Assembly: GCA_913055805.1 (NCBI GenBank)
Contig: CAJXLF010000004.1
Location: 1-64,000, forward strand
Direction of reading: 5' to 3'
Source of the DNA: an uncultured Salinisphaerales bacterium
Lineage (GTDB): Bacteria; Pseudomonadota; Gammaproteobacteria; Nevskiales; CAJXLF01
DNA length: 64,000 nucleotides
Below are positions 31,286 to 40,072 of this stretch, piece by piece. A program made the translations under genes and the position numbers. The notes under the pieces are model-generated. The model ran no database searches. It saw nothing but the letters and a program-made list of their open reading frames with translations, and had not been told where the DNA came from. Positions within the stretch are counted from its first letter, which is position 1. Every line of letters begins with the position of its first letter.

Positions 31286-33754
31286 ATGGAGACAAGAGGG
31301 GTGCGTTGGGTCAACAAACTGGTGTTTGTTTTGCTTTTTACCTGCGTCGCGGTCTCAGAAGCCGCGATTATTACGGTGGATACGCTTGCGGATGATGGGC
31401 CGGGTTGTACCTTAAGGGCGGCGATCGCTGAAGCTCAATCCGGGTCCGGGGACCTGGGTTGTACCCCTGTTAGTGAAATGAATCCGGAAATAGATTTCAC
31501 AATCAATTTCCAGGAGAGCCTTTTTGACGGCTCATTGAAAACCATTACGTTGGAAGATGATGGCGAGTCCGGTACCGGCATAGATGTTAATTTGGCCCGA
31601 GGCAGTATTCTGATTGAAGGCCCCGGCTCTGATGAATTGCGCATACGTGCTGGTGATGTTGGTGCTGACAGAGCACATGAAATTTTTGATGTCATTGATA
31701 CTGATGAATCATTCCTGCTCACGGGGCTGACGCTCTCTGGCGCGTCCGATGGCGCTATTGTGAGTGAAAGCAAAGTCATTCTTGAAGATGTGCTTGTTAC
31801 TGGAAATCCGAGTAGCGGACTTCCTGTGGTCTTTATAGACGGTGCGGGTTTCATCATGACGGACAGCCGCATCGAGAATAATAGTTTTCAATCTCCTGAT
31901 GTGATTGAAGATGCTGCTGCTCTATTGCTTAGAGATGTGATCGATCCGGAAACCGAAATATTGCGTTCGTTCATTGGGAATAACATTGTCTCAGAAGGTT
32001 CTTCAGGGCTAGTGACAGGCATTCTTCTTGAATTCTCTTTTCTACAGTTAAGTGACAGCCAGGTGGCCAATCATCCCGACGGCTCGGGTATAAGGGGATT
32101 TGGCAGCGTTCTACATCTGGAGAATAGCCAAGTCACCAATAACCAAAGCCCAGTCGGTGCAGGCGGCATCTGGCTTCAACTTGGGGAAATAGAAATTACG
32201 AGATCGCGGATTGAGAACAACACCTCAACCTTTGACAACGAACTTGCGGCCGGGGGCCTATTGGCCTTGGATGCCGACGTGACGATGGAGCAGAGTACCA
32301 TCGCCGGTAATCGCTCCATCAACCAGGCCGGTGGTGTTTGGATTGCCCGTGGTGACGCCGTAATCAGAAGAACGACCATTGCCAATAACAGTGCCGTAAG
32401 AGGAGGCACATTGGGTGTGCATGGTGGTGGACTCTGGCTAAGCAATGCATCCCTGGAACTGGTGAATAGCACCATCTCAGGCAACTTCCTGGAAAGTGAC
32501 AACACCGTAAAATTGGGTGGCGGTATTTTCCATGCCAATAATGGCTCCGGGGATGAGCCAGACACTATAAATATCTTGCACAGCAGCTTCGTTAATAACC
32601 TTGGCGGTGCGGGTGCCGGTGCGCTGGTCGTTCGTGCAGAGGCCGACTTGCCTACCAATATTCAAATCATCAATAGCATTCTTGCGCAGGAAAGCACTGA
32701 ATTTAATCTTTGTAGCTTTCTGGCAGACGGCGCGCCTATCCCCGCTTTTGGCGTAGCAAACATGGCGACTGACGATAGTTGCGGCAACAACAGCAGCTCG
32801 ATGTTTCTCGTGGGGGAAGGAGAAAACGGTATTACCGCTTTTGCGAATCTGAAGCTGGGCGAGCTGGCGCAAAACGATGGCTCGAGTCAGACCCATGCAC
32901 TCGGAATCGGCAGCGTGGCAATAGATGCAGCCAACCGGGTTGAGTGTGGCTCACCTATTCCGTTCCCGGATCAGCGTCTTGTACAGAGACCTATCGATGG
33001 TGATGATGATGGCGAGGCCGACTGCGATATAGGTTCGTACGAAGCCAGCGAGATCGCCTATGACTATGGTGACGCACCCGACAGCTATGGCACCACAATC
33101 GCGAGTGGTGGCCCACGTCACGTAAACGCAGGTGTACAACTCGGTACTCTGAGAGATAGCGAAGACGATGGCCAACCAACGGCCGACGCTGATGGCGATG
33201 ACAATGCCGAAACGGATGATGAAGACGCATTGGCCACGGCAGTGACGGTGCAGGCCGGGACTACCCTGACGCTTGAATTTACCGTGACCACAAACGGTTC
33301 CAGCAACCCCGTTTTGAATGCCTGGCTGGATCTTAACCAGGATGGGGATTTTGAGGACGATGCAGGCGAGCAGGTCGCAACCGATATGGCCGTGATTCAG
33401 GGCATCAACGAGGTAACGGTGGCTATTCCATCCGCAGCGGCGGCGGGTACTTACTATGGACGCGTAAGGGTCTGTAGTGATGCGACGGTTTGTAGCACGC
33501 CAGGTGGCACGGCAACCGATGGCGAAGTCGAGGACCACCTTATTACCGTGACTGCTGCCGAGGTGCAGGAAGATAACAACAATGACAATGCCGATACCGG
33601 CGGTGACGGCGGTGGAGATGGTAGCAGCGGTGGCGGCGGATGCAGCCTGGGCATCGCTTCTGCCGAGAAACCAGACCCGGTCCTGCCGCTACTGACGCTG
33701 CTGGCGCTTGGAATACTGATGCGACGCCGCCGGATTCGGACAGCACAGACGTGA
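31286..33754 (+). CDS. Beta-helix surface/secreted protein with CSLREA-like, GEVED and C-terminal sorting domains
   Basis: A protein of about 822 residues. After a signal sequence (LVFVLLFTCVAVSEA) comes a CSLREA-like box (ITVDTLADDGPGCTLRAAIA). A right-handed beta-helix of repeated N-S-x-I/T-x-x-N type turns runs to about residue 560 (for example SRIENNTSTFDN, STIAGNRSINQAGG, TTIANNSAV). A GEVED domain follows (YDYGDAPDSYGT ... TDGEVEDHLITV). The end is a Gly/Ser linker with GGGC, a hydrophobic segment PLLTLLALGIL and RRRR, a sorting signal of GlyGly-CTERM or a Cys-containing CTERM type. ATG 31286 is chosen because AGGGAGA lies just before it. Probably an anchored adhesin-like or carbohydrate-binding protein. 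Confidence 0.85.
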   Translation: METRGVRWVNKLVFVLLFTCVAVSEAAIITVDTLADDGPGCTLRAAIAEAQSGSGDLGCTPVSEMNPEIDFTINFQESLFDGSLKTITLEDDGESGTGIDVNLARGSILIEGPGSDELRIRAGDVGADRAHEIFDVIDTDESFLLTGLTLSGASDGAIVSESKVILEDVLVTGNPSSGLPVVFIDGAGFIMTDSRIENNSFQSPDVIEDAAALLLRDVIDPETEILRSFIGNNIVSEGSSGLVTGILLEFSFLQLSDSQVANHPDGSGIRGFGSVLHLENSQVTNNQSPVGAGGIWLQLGEIEITRSRIENNTSTFDNELAAGGLLALDADVTMEQSTIAGNRSINQAGGVWIARGDAVIRRTTIANNSAVRGGTLGVHGGGLWLSNASLELVNSTISGNFLESDNTVKLGGGIFHANNGSGDEPDTINILHSSFVNNLGGAGAGALVVRAEADLPTNIQIINSILAQESTEFNLCSFLADGAPIPAFGVANMATDDSCGNNSSSMFLVGEGENGITAFANLKLGELAQNDGSSQTHALGIGSVAIDAANRVECGSPIPFPDQRLVQRPIDGDDDGEADCDIGSYEASEIAYDYGDAPDSYGTTIASGGPRHVNAGVQLGTLRDSEDDGQPTADADGDDNAETDDEDALATAVTVQAGTTLTLEFTVTTNGSSNPVLNAWLDLNQDGDFEDDAGEQVATDMAVIQGINEVTVAIPSAAAAGTYYGRVRVCSDATVCSTPGGTATDGEVEDHLITVTAAEVQEDNNNDNADTGGDGGGDGSSGGGGCSLGIASAEKPDPVLPLLTLLALGILMRRRRIRTAQT

Positions 33755-33852
33755 ACGGCTCTAAAGAAGCGATATAACTGCTCGCTGGACTGATACCCGT
33801 CAGCCTGACCGCCTCAACCTTGCCCTGGCCAGTTATGCGAATGTGATACGGG

Positions 33853-35397
33853 TTATCGTCGCCGCCCGGAAGTGCTTTTCACGGCAGGATACGAGAATGC
33901 TTCTGTGGCAGCCCGGTTAGAGAGTGCAGGTTTTCCGTCAGGCGGTAATACGTCCTTCGACATAGCCGCTTCCAGTTCGTCGAGCGCCTCACTGGCATAG
34001 ACCGCCAGGCGTTGCAGATGCGGCAGACAGTCACGGCTGCCGGTGAATCCCACCGTGAGCTGGCCGTCGTAACTGACGCAGGAAATGTTCAGCGCCTGCC
34101 CCTGCATGGGAATCGACACCGGGTAGATGGCTTCCAGCCGGGCCCGGCCCATGTACAGCGTACGCTGCGGGCCTGGCACATTGGAGATCACCACGTTCAT
34201 CGGCGGCCGGACCTTCGCACCCTGCCCGCTGAGCAGCACGGCGATTGCAGGGGACATGGTCATCATGGTGAGCAGCGAACGCATGGAGCCCGGCAGGCTT
34301 TGCAGATGCCGTTTGCTGGCCTCCATGGAATCGCGAATCGTCTGCAGCCGCTCCAGCGGATCGGCGATATCGGTACCCAGCACCGACCACAGGAAGCCCA
34401 CGGCGTTACCGGCGTCTTCCTTTTTGCTGTCGGCACGCAGGCTGACCGGCACCCCGGCCACCAGTGAGCGGGCCGGCAATTGATGACTGTCCAGCAGATG
34501 CCGGCGCAGCGCGGCACTGCTGATAGCCAGGAAAACATCGTTGACCGAAGCCCCGGATGCGGCAGCCACTTTCTTTATGCGGCCCAGGTCCAGGCGCTGG
34601 GTCGCCACGCGGCGGGCGGCGGTCACGGAGCCATTAAGAATGCTCCGCGGTGCTTCAAAGGGCAGCCGGATAGGCTCAACCGCCCCGCCCCGCCGTAATA
34701 ATGGCAACCAGGCGTCCTTGACAGCCTTGGGCAGGCCCAGCGCAGACACCGTCTTGGCATCCCTTTTCGACTTGAACCTGTCTTTTTCCCTGGCATCGGC
34801 AGGCCGTTCTACATCCGCCCAGGGCGCTGTCCAGTTGTTTGCGCCCGGCGCATCGCCCAGGCAGCGGGTCAGCAGATGCATACCTTTCACGCCATCAATA
34901 ATCGTGTGATGAATCTTGGTGTAGAGCGCGAAGCGGTTCCCGGAAACGGCTTGACCGGTTTCCGGATCAATTGACGGGCCGAGACCTTCAATGACGTGAC
35001 AGGTCCACAGCGGCCGCGAACGGTCCAGGGTCACACTGTGCAGATGCGAGACCAGTTCGCCCAGCTCACGCTCACCACCGGGGGCCGGCAGACAGGTATG
35101 GCGCACGTGGTAATCCATGTCGATGTCGTCCGTCTCGACCATGGCCGGGGCCAGACGCGACAACGGCACCGGCGCCAGTTTCAGATTCCAGGGCCGGGCC
35201 AGCTTCTCCGGCCCGCGCAGGGTCTGCACCACGGACTTGATGAAATCCTTCGGCGCATTCTTCGGCAGCTGAAAGACCTGCAGGCCCGCCACATGTGTCG
35301 GCGTTTCGCGTCTTTCTATCTGCAGAAAGGTGGCGTCCAGCAATGACAGGCGCCGCGGTTTTTTCCTGGTTGCAGTTTTCATTGTTGAAGTACTCAT
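33853..35397 (-). CDS. Wax ester synthase/diacylglycerol acyltransferase (WS/DGAT)
   Basis: A 514-residue bifunctional acyltransferase. It has the catalytic HHTIIDG near residue 150, the N-terminal R-R-L-S-L-L-D-A-T-F-L-Q-I-E, PMNVVISNVPGPQ and a final segment S-Y-D-G-Q-L-T-V-G-F-T-G-S-R-D. It esterifies alcohols, diacylglycerol or possibly sterols with acyl-CoA to make neutral storage lipids. The start ATG 35397 overlaps the GMC oxidase stop (ATGA), so the two are translationally coupled and the oxidase's alcohol may be relevant to its substrate. The frame is open further upstream, but only antisense to conserved GMC codons. Confidence 0.93.
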   Translation of the reverse strand: MSTSTMKTATRKKPRRLSLLDATFLQIERRETPTHVAGLQVFQLPKNAPKDFIKSVVQTLRGPEKLARPWNLKLAPVPLSRLAPAMVETDDIDMDYHVRHTCLPAPGGERELGELVSHLHSVTLDRSRPLWTCHVIEGLGPSIDPETGQAVSGNRFALYTKIHHTIIDGVKGMHLLTRCLGDAPGANNWTAPWADVERPADAREKDRFKSKRDAKTVSALGLPKAVKDAWLPLLRRGGAVEPIRLPFEAPRSILNGSVTAARRVATQRLDLGRIKKVAAASGASVNDVFLAISSAALRRHLLDSHQLPARSLVAGVPVSLRADSKKEDAGNAVGFLWSVLGTDIADPLERLQTIRDSMEASKRHLQSLPGSMRSLLTMMTMSPAIAVLLSGQGAKVRPPMNVVISNVPGPQRTLYMGRARLEAIYPVSIPMQGQALNISCVSYDGQLTVGFTGSRDCLPHLQRLAVYASEALDELEAAMSKDVLPPDGKPALSNRAATEAFSYPAVKSTSGRRR

Positions 35398-37043
35398 GCC
35401 GCTTCCTCCATCGGCCGTCCCTTGCCCGACAATTCCTTGCGCGCCGGAATGAAGCTCATGGCGCGCTCGGCCAGTGCGGTGATGGTCAGGCTCGGGTTCA
35501 CACCCAGATTGGCGCTGAGCATGGAGCCGTCCACCACATACAGACCTCGGTAATTGAACACGCGGTTCTGCGCGTCGATCACACCTTTTTCGGGGCTGTC
35601 CGCCATGGCGCAGCCGCCCATGCAATGCGCGGTCATCGGCACGTTGAAGGCGATCTCACTCATCGAGCTGAGCGCCACACCGCCAGTCGCCTTGGCCGCT
35701 TTTTCGGTAAAGGCATTGGCCTCGGGAATGAAAGTGGGAATGCGTTCGCCGTGCGTAGTCAGCTTCTTGATAAACGGGAAATACCAGGGACGTTGCCAGC
35801 GGATGTCGATATGCCCGTCCAGGGTCTGCATCACCAGGAAGATCACCGTCTCACGCGACCAGCGCCAGGGCAGGATGGCGCGGATACCGTCGAGTGGACG
35901 CGTGACGAGCAGCTTCAGCATGGCCGCCAGCCAGTAAAGTACCCGGCTGGGGCCGGCACGACCGCCGGTCAACACAGTGAACAGGCTACTCATGAGATTG
36001 GAGCCGTCGGGATAGCGCACCGCTTCGATATGCGTGTGCTCGTCGATGTAGATACCCGAACCGATGGCAATGCCCTTGGACAGATCCTGCTGCGTACCTG
36101 GATAACGCACGCCCAGTATGGATTCCGCATTGGTGCGCACGCGCTTGCCCAGGTCATCGGAAATATTGGGCAGCGAACCGGCATCCTTGAGCCGGAACAA
36201 CAGTTCCTGGGTGCCGAGCGAAGAAGCGGCAAACACCACGTTCTTCGCCGTCAGCGTACTGCGCTTTTTGAAGAAGCGGGCGAAGGCCGGCACCGTGGTC
36301 ACAACATAACCGTCTACACCGTCGGCCTGACCTTTCAGGGGTTGTACATCGATGACTTTCGTTTCCGCCCGTACTTCAGCGCCCTGCTGTTCCGCCAGAT
36401 ACAAGTAGTTCTTGTCGAGGGTATTCTTGGCGCCGAAACGGCAACCCACCATGCAGCCGCCACAGGCCTGACAGGACTGGCGGACAGGGCCCTTGCCACC
36501 GAAGTACGGATCGGGATATTCGGTGCCCGGCGCATCGCCATCCTTGCCGAAGAATACGCCCACATCGGTGTAGTAGAAACTGTCTTCCACGCCGGCGGCT
36601 CGCGCCATTTCCTTGAGCTTTGCATCGGCCAGACCGGGGCGCTTGTTCTGCGTGACGCCCAGCATCCTTTTGGCCATGGCGTAGTGCTCGGGCATCTTCT
36701 CCTGCCACTGGTCAAGACCGGCCCAGTTGCCGTCGTTCCACACCGAATCCGGTGGCACCAGCAGAGTCTGGGCATAAGTAATGGATCCGCCGCCCACGGC
36801 ATTGCCGTGCAGGATCATCACATGCCTGAACAGACGCAGGCGCAGAAAACCTTTCAGCGACAGCAACGGCGCCCACAGATAATTCCAGAACTTCCAGTTG
36901 CTTTTGGGCAAGGTCTCGGGCGACCAGCGGCGACCCTGTTCGATGACCGCAACCTTGTAACCCTTCTCGGTCAACCGGTGCGCGGACACACTGCCGCCAA
37001 AGCCGGAGCCGACGATGATGTAATCGTAATCATGGGTTGTCAT
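35394..37043 (-). CDS. GMC oxidoreductase, cholesterol oxidase (ChoD)-like
   Basis: A 549-residue FAD enzyme. It has DYIIVGSGFGGSVSAHRLTE at the N-terminus, the Cys-rich CQACGGCMVGCRFGAKNTLD typical of the ChoD-like branch of GMC proteins, and the C-terminal ALSSMSEIAFNVPMTAHCMG and GCAMADSPEKGVID with the active-site His, then NPSLTITALAERAM. Family members are called cholesterol oxidases, but many act on other hydroxylated lipids. ATG 37043 follows GGAGG. The shared AraC-type element lies 56 bp upstream, and WS/DGAT follows with a 4-bp overlap. Confidence 0.9.
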   Translation of the reverse strand: MTTHDYDYIIVGSGFGGSVSAHRLTEKGYKVAVIEQGRRWSPETLPKSNWKFWNYLWAPLLSLKGFLRLRLFRHVMILHGNAVGGGSITYAQTLLVPPDSVWNDGNWAGLDQWQEKMPEHYAMAKRMLGVTQNKRPGLADAKLKEMARAAGVEDSFYYTDVGVFFGKDGDAPGTEYPDPYFGGKGPVRQSCQACGGCMVGCRFGAKNTLDKNYLYLAEQQGAEVRAETKVIDVQPLKGQADGVDGYVVTTVPAFARFFKKRSTLTAKNVVFAASSLGTQELLFRLKDAGSLPNISDDLGKRVRTNAESILGVRYPGTQQDLSKGIAIGSGIYIDEHTHIEAVRYPDGSNLMSSLFTVLTGGRAGPSRVLYWLAAMLKLLVTRPLDGIRAILPWRWSRETVIFLVMQTLDGHIDIRWQRPWYFPFIKKLTTHGERIPTFIPEANAFTEKAAKATGGVALSSMSEIAFNVPMTAHCMGGCAMADSPEKGVIDAQNRVFNYRGLYVVDGSMLSANLGVNPSLTITALAERAMSFIPARKELSGKGRPMEEAA

Positions 37044-37098
37044 TGAATGCTCCTCCATTCGCTGAGGAGGCATTATTCGCTTTCAGGGGAACAGAAGA

Positions 37099-37135
37099 TT
37101 GCTCTTAGCCGACATTTTTTTGACTTGGTACGACA
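37099..37135 (-). promoter_or_regulatory. Shared AraC-type regulon element, copy before the GMC-WS/DGAT operon
   Basis: On the minus strand, TGTCGTACCAAG begins at 37135 and a second TGTCG begins 21 bp later, with a run of A residues between them; N8 and CAA follow, ending at 37099. Distance to the gene start is 56 bp, against 59 bp for the DUF1329 copy. Similarity to the copy at 26802 covers the whole outer half, and the following GAGGAGGCATTAT leader segment also matches. Confidence 0.75.
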
Positions 37136-37165
37136 GGGATTTCTGATCTAGAATCATTCTGAGTT

Positions 37166-37184
37166 ATTAACGTTTGACGTTAAT
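37166..37184. promoter_or_regulatory. Operator palindrome of higBA
   Basis: A perfect dyad ATTAACG-N5-CGTTAAT ends 8 bp before the higB ATG. Autorepression by HigA or the HigBA complex at such a site is the norm for this family. Confidence 0.75.
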
Positions 37185-37192
37185 ATTCCTGA

Positions 37193-37471
37193 ATGGTCAG
37201 GTCTTACAAAAATAAAGCGACTGAAAAACCGGCCTGCAACAAGCGCGTGCCCCGTTTCGTCAACATCGAACGTGCTGCACTCCGCAAGATTCGCCAGCTT
37301 CAGATCGCCGCTACTTTGGACGACTTGAGAATTCCGCCGAGCAATCGGCTGGAAGCATTGAAGGGCGACCGTAAAGGCCAGCACAGCATTCGCATCAACG
37401 ACCAGTTCCGCGTCTGCTTCCGCTGGGTGAATGGCAACGCCTATGACGTGGAGATCACTGACTATCACTGA
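37193..37471 (+). CDS. higB: HigB toxin (RelE superfamily)
   Basis: A 92-residue mRNA-cleaving toxin of the HigB/GraT type. It has the conserved R-K-I-R-Q-L-Q-I-A-A-T-L-D-D-L-R-I-P-P, N-R-L-E-A-L-K-G-D-R and the C-terminal HSIRINDQFRVCFRW, then AYDVEITDYH, holding the catalytic Arg, Trp and His. The gene precedes its antitoxin by 21 bp. It is the second higBA-like module in the window and is not closely similar to the one at 4552-5203. Confidence 0.92.
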   Translation: MVRSYKNKATEKPACNKRVPRFVNIERAALRKIRQLQIAATLDDLRIPPSNRLEALKGDRKGQHSIRINDQFRVCFRWVNGNAYDVEITDYH

Positions 37472-37492
37472 CAGCCTGGAACGAGAAACGCC

Positions 37493-37783
37493 ATGACCCA
37501 TATCACACCGATTACCCCTGGCGAGTTGCTCCGCGACGAGTTCCTGGAGCCCATGGGCATCACCCCGTATCGCCTTGCCAAGGACATCCATGTTCCTGCT
37601 ACCCGCATTGGCGAAATACTGAATCGCGGCCGCGCCATCACGGCGGACACTGATCTACGCCTGTGCCGCTATTTCGGTCTTTCCGAGGGCTATTTCCTGC
37701 GTGCCCAGATGGCGCATGATCTGGATGCTCTCAAGCAGACCCTGAAGGACGAACTGGAAACCATCGAACCCTGCGCTGCCTGA
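37493..37783 (+). CDS. higA: HigA antitoxin (XRE)
   Basis: A 96-residue antitoxin with the HigA signature I-T-P-G-E-L-L-R-D-E-F-L-E-P-M-G at the N-terminus and a helix-turn-helix in ITPYRLAKDIHVPATRIGEI, then RAITADTDLRLCRYFG. It binds HigB and represses the operon through the palindrome at 37166-37184. The module separates the storage-lipid block from the sterol-type cluster. Confidence 0.93.
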   Translation: MTHITPITPGELLRDEFLEPMGITPYRLAKDIHVPATRIGEILNRGRAITADTDLRLCRYFGLSEGYFLRAQMAHDLDALKQTLKDELETIEPCAA

Positions 37784-37819
37784 GTCTGGCCTGCCAACGC
37801 CGGCTGCAAAACGCGATGA

Positions 37820-39157
37820 TCAGTCCATAACACAACTGGAAACTGCATCCCCTGCCTGCAGCCAGACCGGGCTGCTGTAGGCCACCGGCATGCCCTCGGC
37901 ATCCAGCACGCGCAGGTAGTACCAACGTTTATCTTCAGTCACATCGACTATGTGATTGAGTTTGCTGCCGGAGGCGCTGGTGACAATCTCACCGAGACCG
38001 GAAACGATTTCCAGCCGACCGCCGGCTGGCATGGCCGCAGTAACTTCAGCATGGAGCTGAACCTGTGTACCCGAGGGAGGCGAATAGACACTGCCCATCG
38101 GTTCGCTGTCGGCAGCGAATAGCAGGCGGATGTCATTATGATGCTGCGCCAGGGCATAGAAGCGGCGGGCCAGCATTGCCTGCTTCAGGGTTTCTGCCTG
38201 ATTATCCGTCGCAATCATGACCGTCTTGGCGCGTTCAGGTCTGGCCCATTCGCGGCCATGTTCATCTTCCGCACCCACCGGCCCCAGACGCCAGCCCCGG
38301 TCCAGGGCGAATGCATACCAGCCTTCGGGCGGGGCATTGTTGTCGGTGTCATAGGCATCGGAGGATTTGCCGAACACCTCAACCCCCACGCTGCGTTCAG
38401 CGACCGCCTCACGGTATTCGAAACCATTGAAGGCATAGGCCGGATCGCCCAGGAATTCATGGAACATGTCTTCACGGCCCGGATGGTTGAACACCAGCAG
38501 GCCATCCGCACCCCCGCCAATCTGCGGATTGAAACCGAACCAGAACCAGAAGCCCTCCATGGACAGCAGGTAACCGTCCGTCAGCTTGGCGTTGATCTCG
38601 TTCTGCGAAAAAAACACATTGATATGTCCAAAGCGATCGGAGGTCCATTCAAATCCACGCACCGCGGTAAAGCTGTCATCAGTAGCGGCGGCAGCGAGAG
38701 TTGCGGTTTCCTCCCATTTGGTGAGCCCCAGCAGCGGATAGTCAGGCGGAAACAGTTGCAGGCATTCAGGCAGCTGCGCCGACAGACAGTCGGTACTGGC
38801 TGTAATCGGCAGGCGCAGGTTGTCGGAGTGATCGCTGCCAAGCATGTAATCCAGCCCCAGGTCACGACCCGCCTGATAGTAATCCGCCGGCGTGGTGCCG
38901 ATTTCACCATCGGAATAACCGCTGTGTTCATGGATGGAGCCCAGCAGATGAGGATAAGTCATCCAGTCAGGGACGCAGCTTTGTTCACCACCACCCGGCT
39001 CTGGTTCGGGTTCGGGAGTATCAGTTTCACCCTCCTCCTGCTCACCCGGGGGGTCGGCCGGCGCCGGATCACTGTTATCGTCACTGCAGGCAGCCAGGCT
39101 GGCCAGCAGCACCAGAAGAAGTACACGCAGGAAAATGGGGCTGAGGGGGGACATCAT
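37820..39157 (-). CDS. PHP-domain lipoprotein
   Basis: A 445-residue exported lipoprotein: signal LLLVLLASLAAC with lipobox Cys near residue 24, then an acidic low-complexity linker (about 25-60). The catalytic part is a polymerase-and-histidinol-phosphatase (PHP) fold with metal ligands in S-I-H-E-H-S-G-Y-S-D-G, LDYMLGSDHSDN, VFNHPGR and GAEDEHGREW. It should be a metal-dependent phosphoesterase outside the cytoplasm. It is last in the minus-strand run below the sterol-type cluster but 75 bp apart, so co-regulation is not certain. The start is the first of two ATG codons. Confidence 0.8.
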   Translation of the reverse strand: MMSPLSPIFLRVLLLVLLASLAACSDDNSDPAPADPPGEQEEGETDTPEPEPEPGGGEQSCVPDWMTYPHLLGSIHEHSGYSDGEIGTTPADYYQAGRDLGLDYMLGSDHSDNLRLPITASTDCLSAQLPECLQLFPPDYPLLGLTKWEETATLAAAATDDSFTAVRGFEWTSDRFGHINVFFSQNEINAKLTDGYLLSMEGFWFWFGFNPQIGGGADGLLVFNHPGREDMFHEFLGDPAYAFNGFEYREAVAERSVGVEVFGKSSDAYDTDNNAPPEGWYAFALDRGWRLGPVGAEDEHGREWARPERAKTVMIATDNQAETLKQAMLARRFYALAQHHNDIRLLFAADSEPMGSVYSPPSGTQVQLHAEVTAAMPAGGRLEIVSGLGEIVTSASGSKLNHIVDVTEDKRWYYLRVLDAEGMPVAYSSPVWLQAGDAVSSCVMD

Positions 39158-39232
39158 AGATTCACCGGTTTAGCGGCACATGATAGTCCGCCGGCGATGA
39201 AGACTTGATGACATCCACCAGTTCATCGTGCT

Positions 39233-40066
39233 TCAGGTAGCCCTGAAATGCGACACAAGCAAGGCATTCAGGGTGTCCGGCTGCTCCAGCGGAATCCAGT
39301 GATGCCCCTGCAAACGTTCATAACGCCAGGGTCCGTCGACATAGTTTTCCGAAGCCTGCATCTGCGACTCGGTGAGGAAGCGGTCACCGTCACTCCAGAT
39401 TCCCAGCGTGGGCGCCGACACATTAGGTTGCCGCTGGATGAGTACCGGATACAGGGCCGCGCGATAGATACGCAAGGCGCCAGTGAGCCGTCCGGGCTGG
39501 CGCAGACGCGTTACCACTTCTTCCATCCGCGGATGTGAACTGAAGACACGCGCCAATCCGAAATAGCCGTTGCCACCGAGCAACCATTCGGCAAAACCGC
39601 CCAGTTGGAAGAACAGCGTGTACCAGCCCAGCAGTTTCTGTTTCAGACCGGAGCGTCCATAGGCGGTGGGGTGCCCCACCGACATCACTGCCAGGCGCTT
39701 CACCCGTTCCGGAAAATGCGCTGCCAGGAACCAGGCAATGACCGCGCCCCAGTCATGTCCTGCAACATGCGCCTTTTCTATGCCCAGATGATCCAGCAAC
39801 GCAGCATGATCGGAGGCGATCAGCCGGGCATGGTAATCCCGCACCCGTGGCGCCATATCCGATTCGCCGCAGCCCAGGGTATCGGGGGCGATACAGCGAA
39901 AGCCGGCTGCATGCAGTGCCTCGATCTGCGCGGCCCACATGTCGGCGGTGTCGGGAAAGCCATGCAGCAACAGTACGGGCGGCCGCTGCATATCGCCGGG
40001 CGCAGAATCCAGATAGGCGAGTTCGAAACCGCGGTGTGTGAACCGGGCGCGTTGCAGATTCTGCAT
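39233..40066 (-). CDS. Alpha/beta hydrolase, epoxide hydrolase/dehalogenase type
   Basis: A 277-residue hydrolase with LLLHGFPDTADMW, DTLGCGESD, A-G-H-D-W-G-A (Asp nucleophile near residue 109), LGIWSDGDRFL and L-Q-G-H-H-W-I-P-L-E-Q-P-D (catalytic His). It resembles the product of 14252. The start lies 6 bp past the SDR stop, so the two are co-translated. The reaction could be opening of an epoxide or hydrolysis of an ester formed upstream in the sterol-type cluster; this is inference. Confidence 0.85.
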   Translation of the reverse strand: MQNLQRARFTHRGFELAYLDSAPGDMQRPPVLLLHGFPDTADMWAAQIEALHAAGFRCIAPDTLGCGESDMAPRVRDYHARLIASDHAALLDHLGIEKAHVAGHDWGAVIAWFLAAHFPERVKRLAVMSVGHPTAYGRSGLKQKLLGWYTLFFQLGGFAEWLLGGNGYFGLARVFSSHPRMEEVVTRLRQPGRLTGALRIYRAALYPVLIQRQPNVSAPTLGIWSDGDRFLTESQMQASENYVDGPWRYERLQGHHWIPLEQPDTLNALLVSHFRAT

Positions 40067-40072
40067 GACGCT

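Noticed and set aside
28515-37043. The shared AraC-type element upstream of the two-component system or the beta-helix gene
   Set aside because: I looked for TGTCG repeats 21 bp apart in these gaps and found none.
35295-37046. A 583-codon plus-strand open frame opposite the ChoD-like GMC gene
   Set aside because: The minus-strand frame carries the FAD motif, Cys-rich motif and active site; this is its high-GC shadow.
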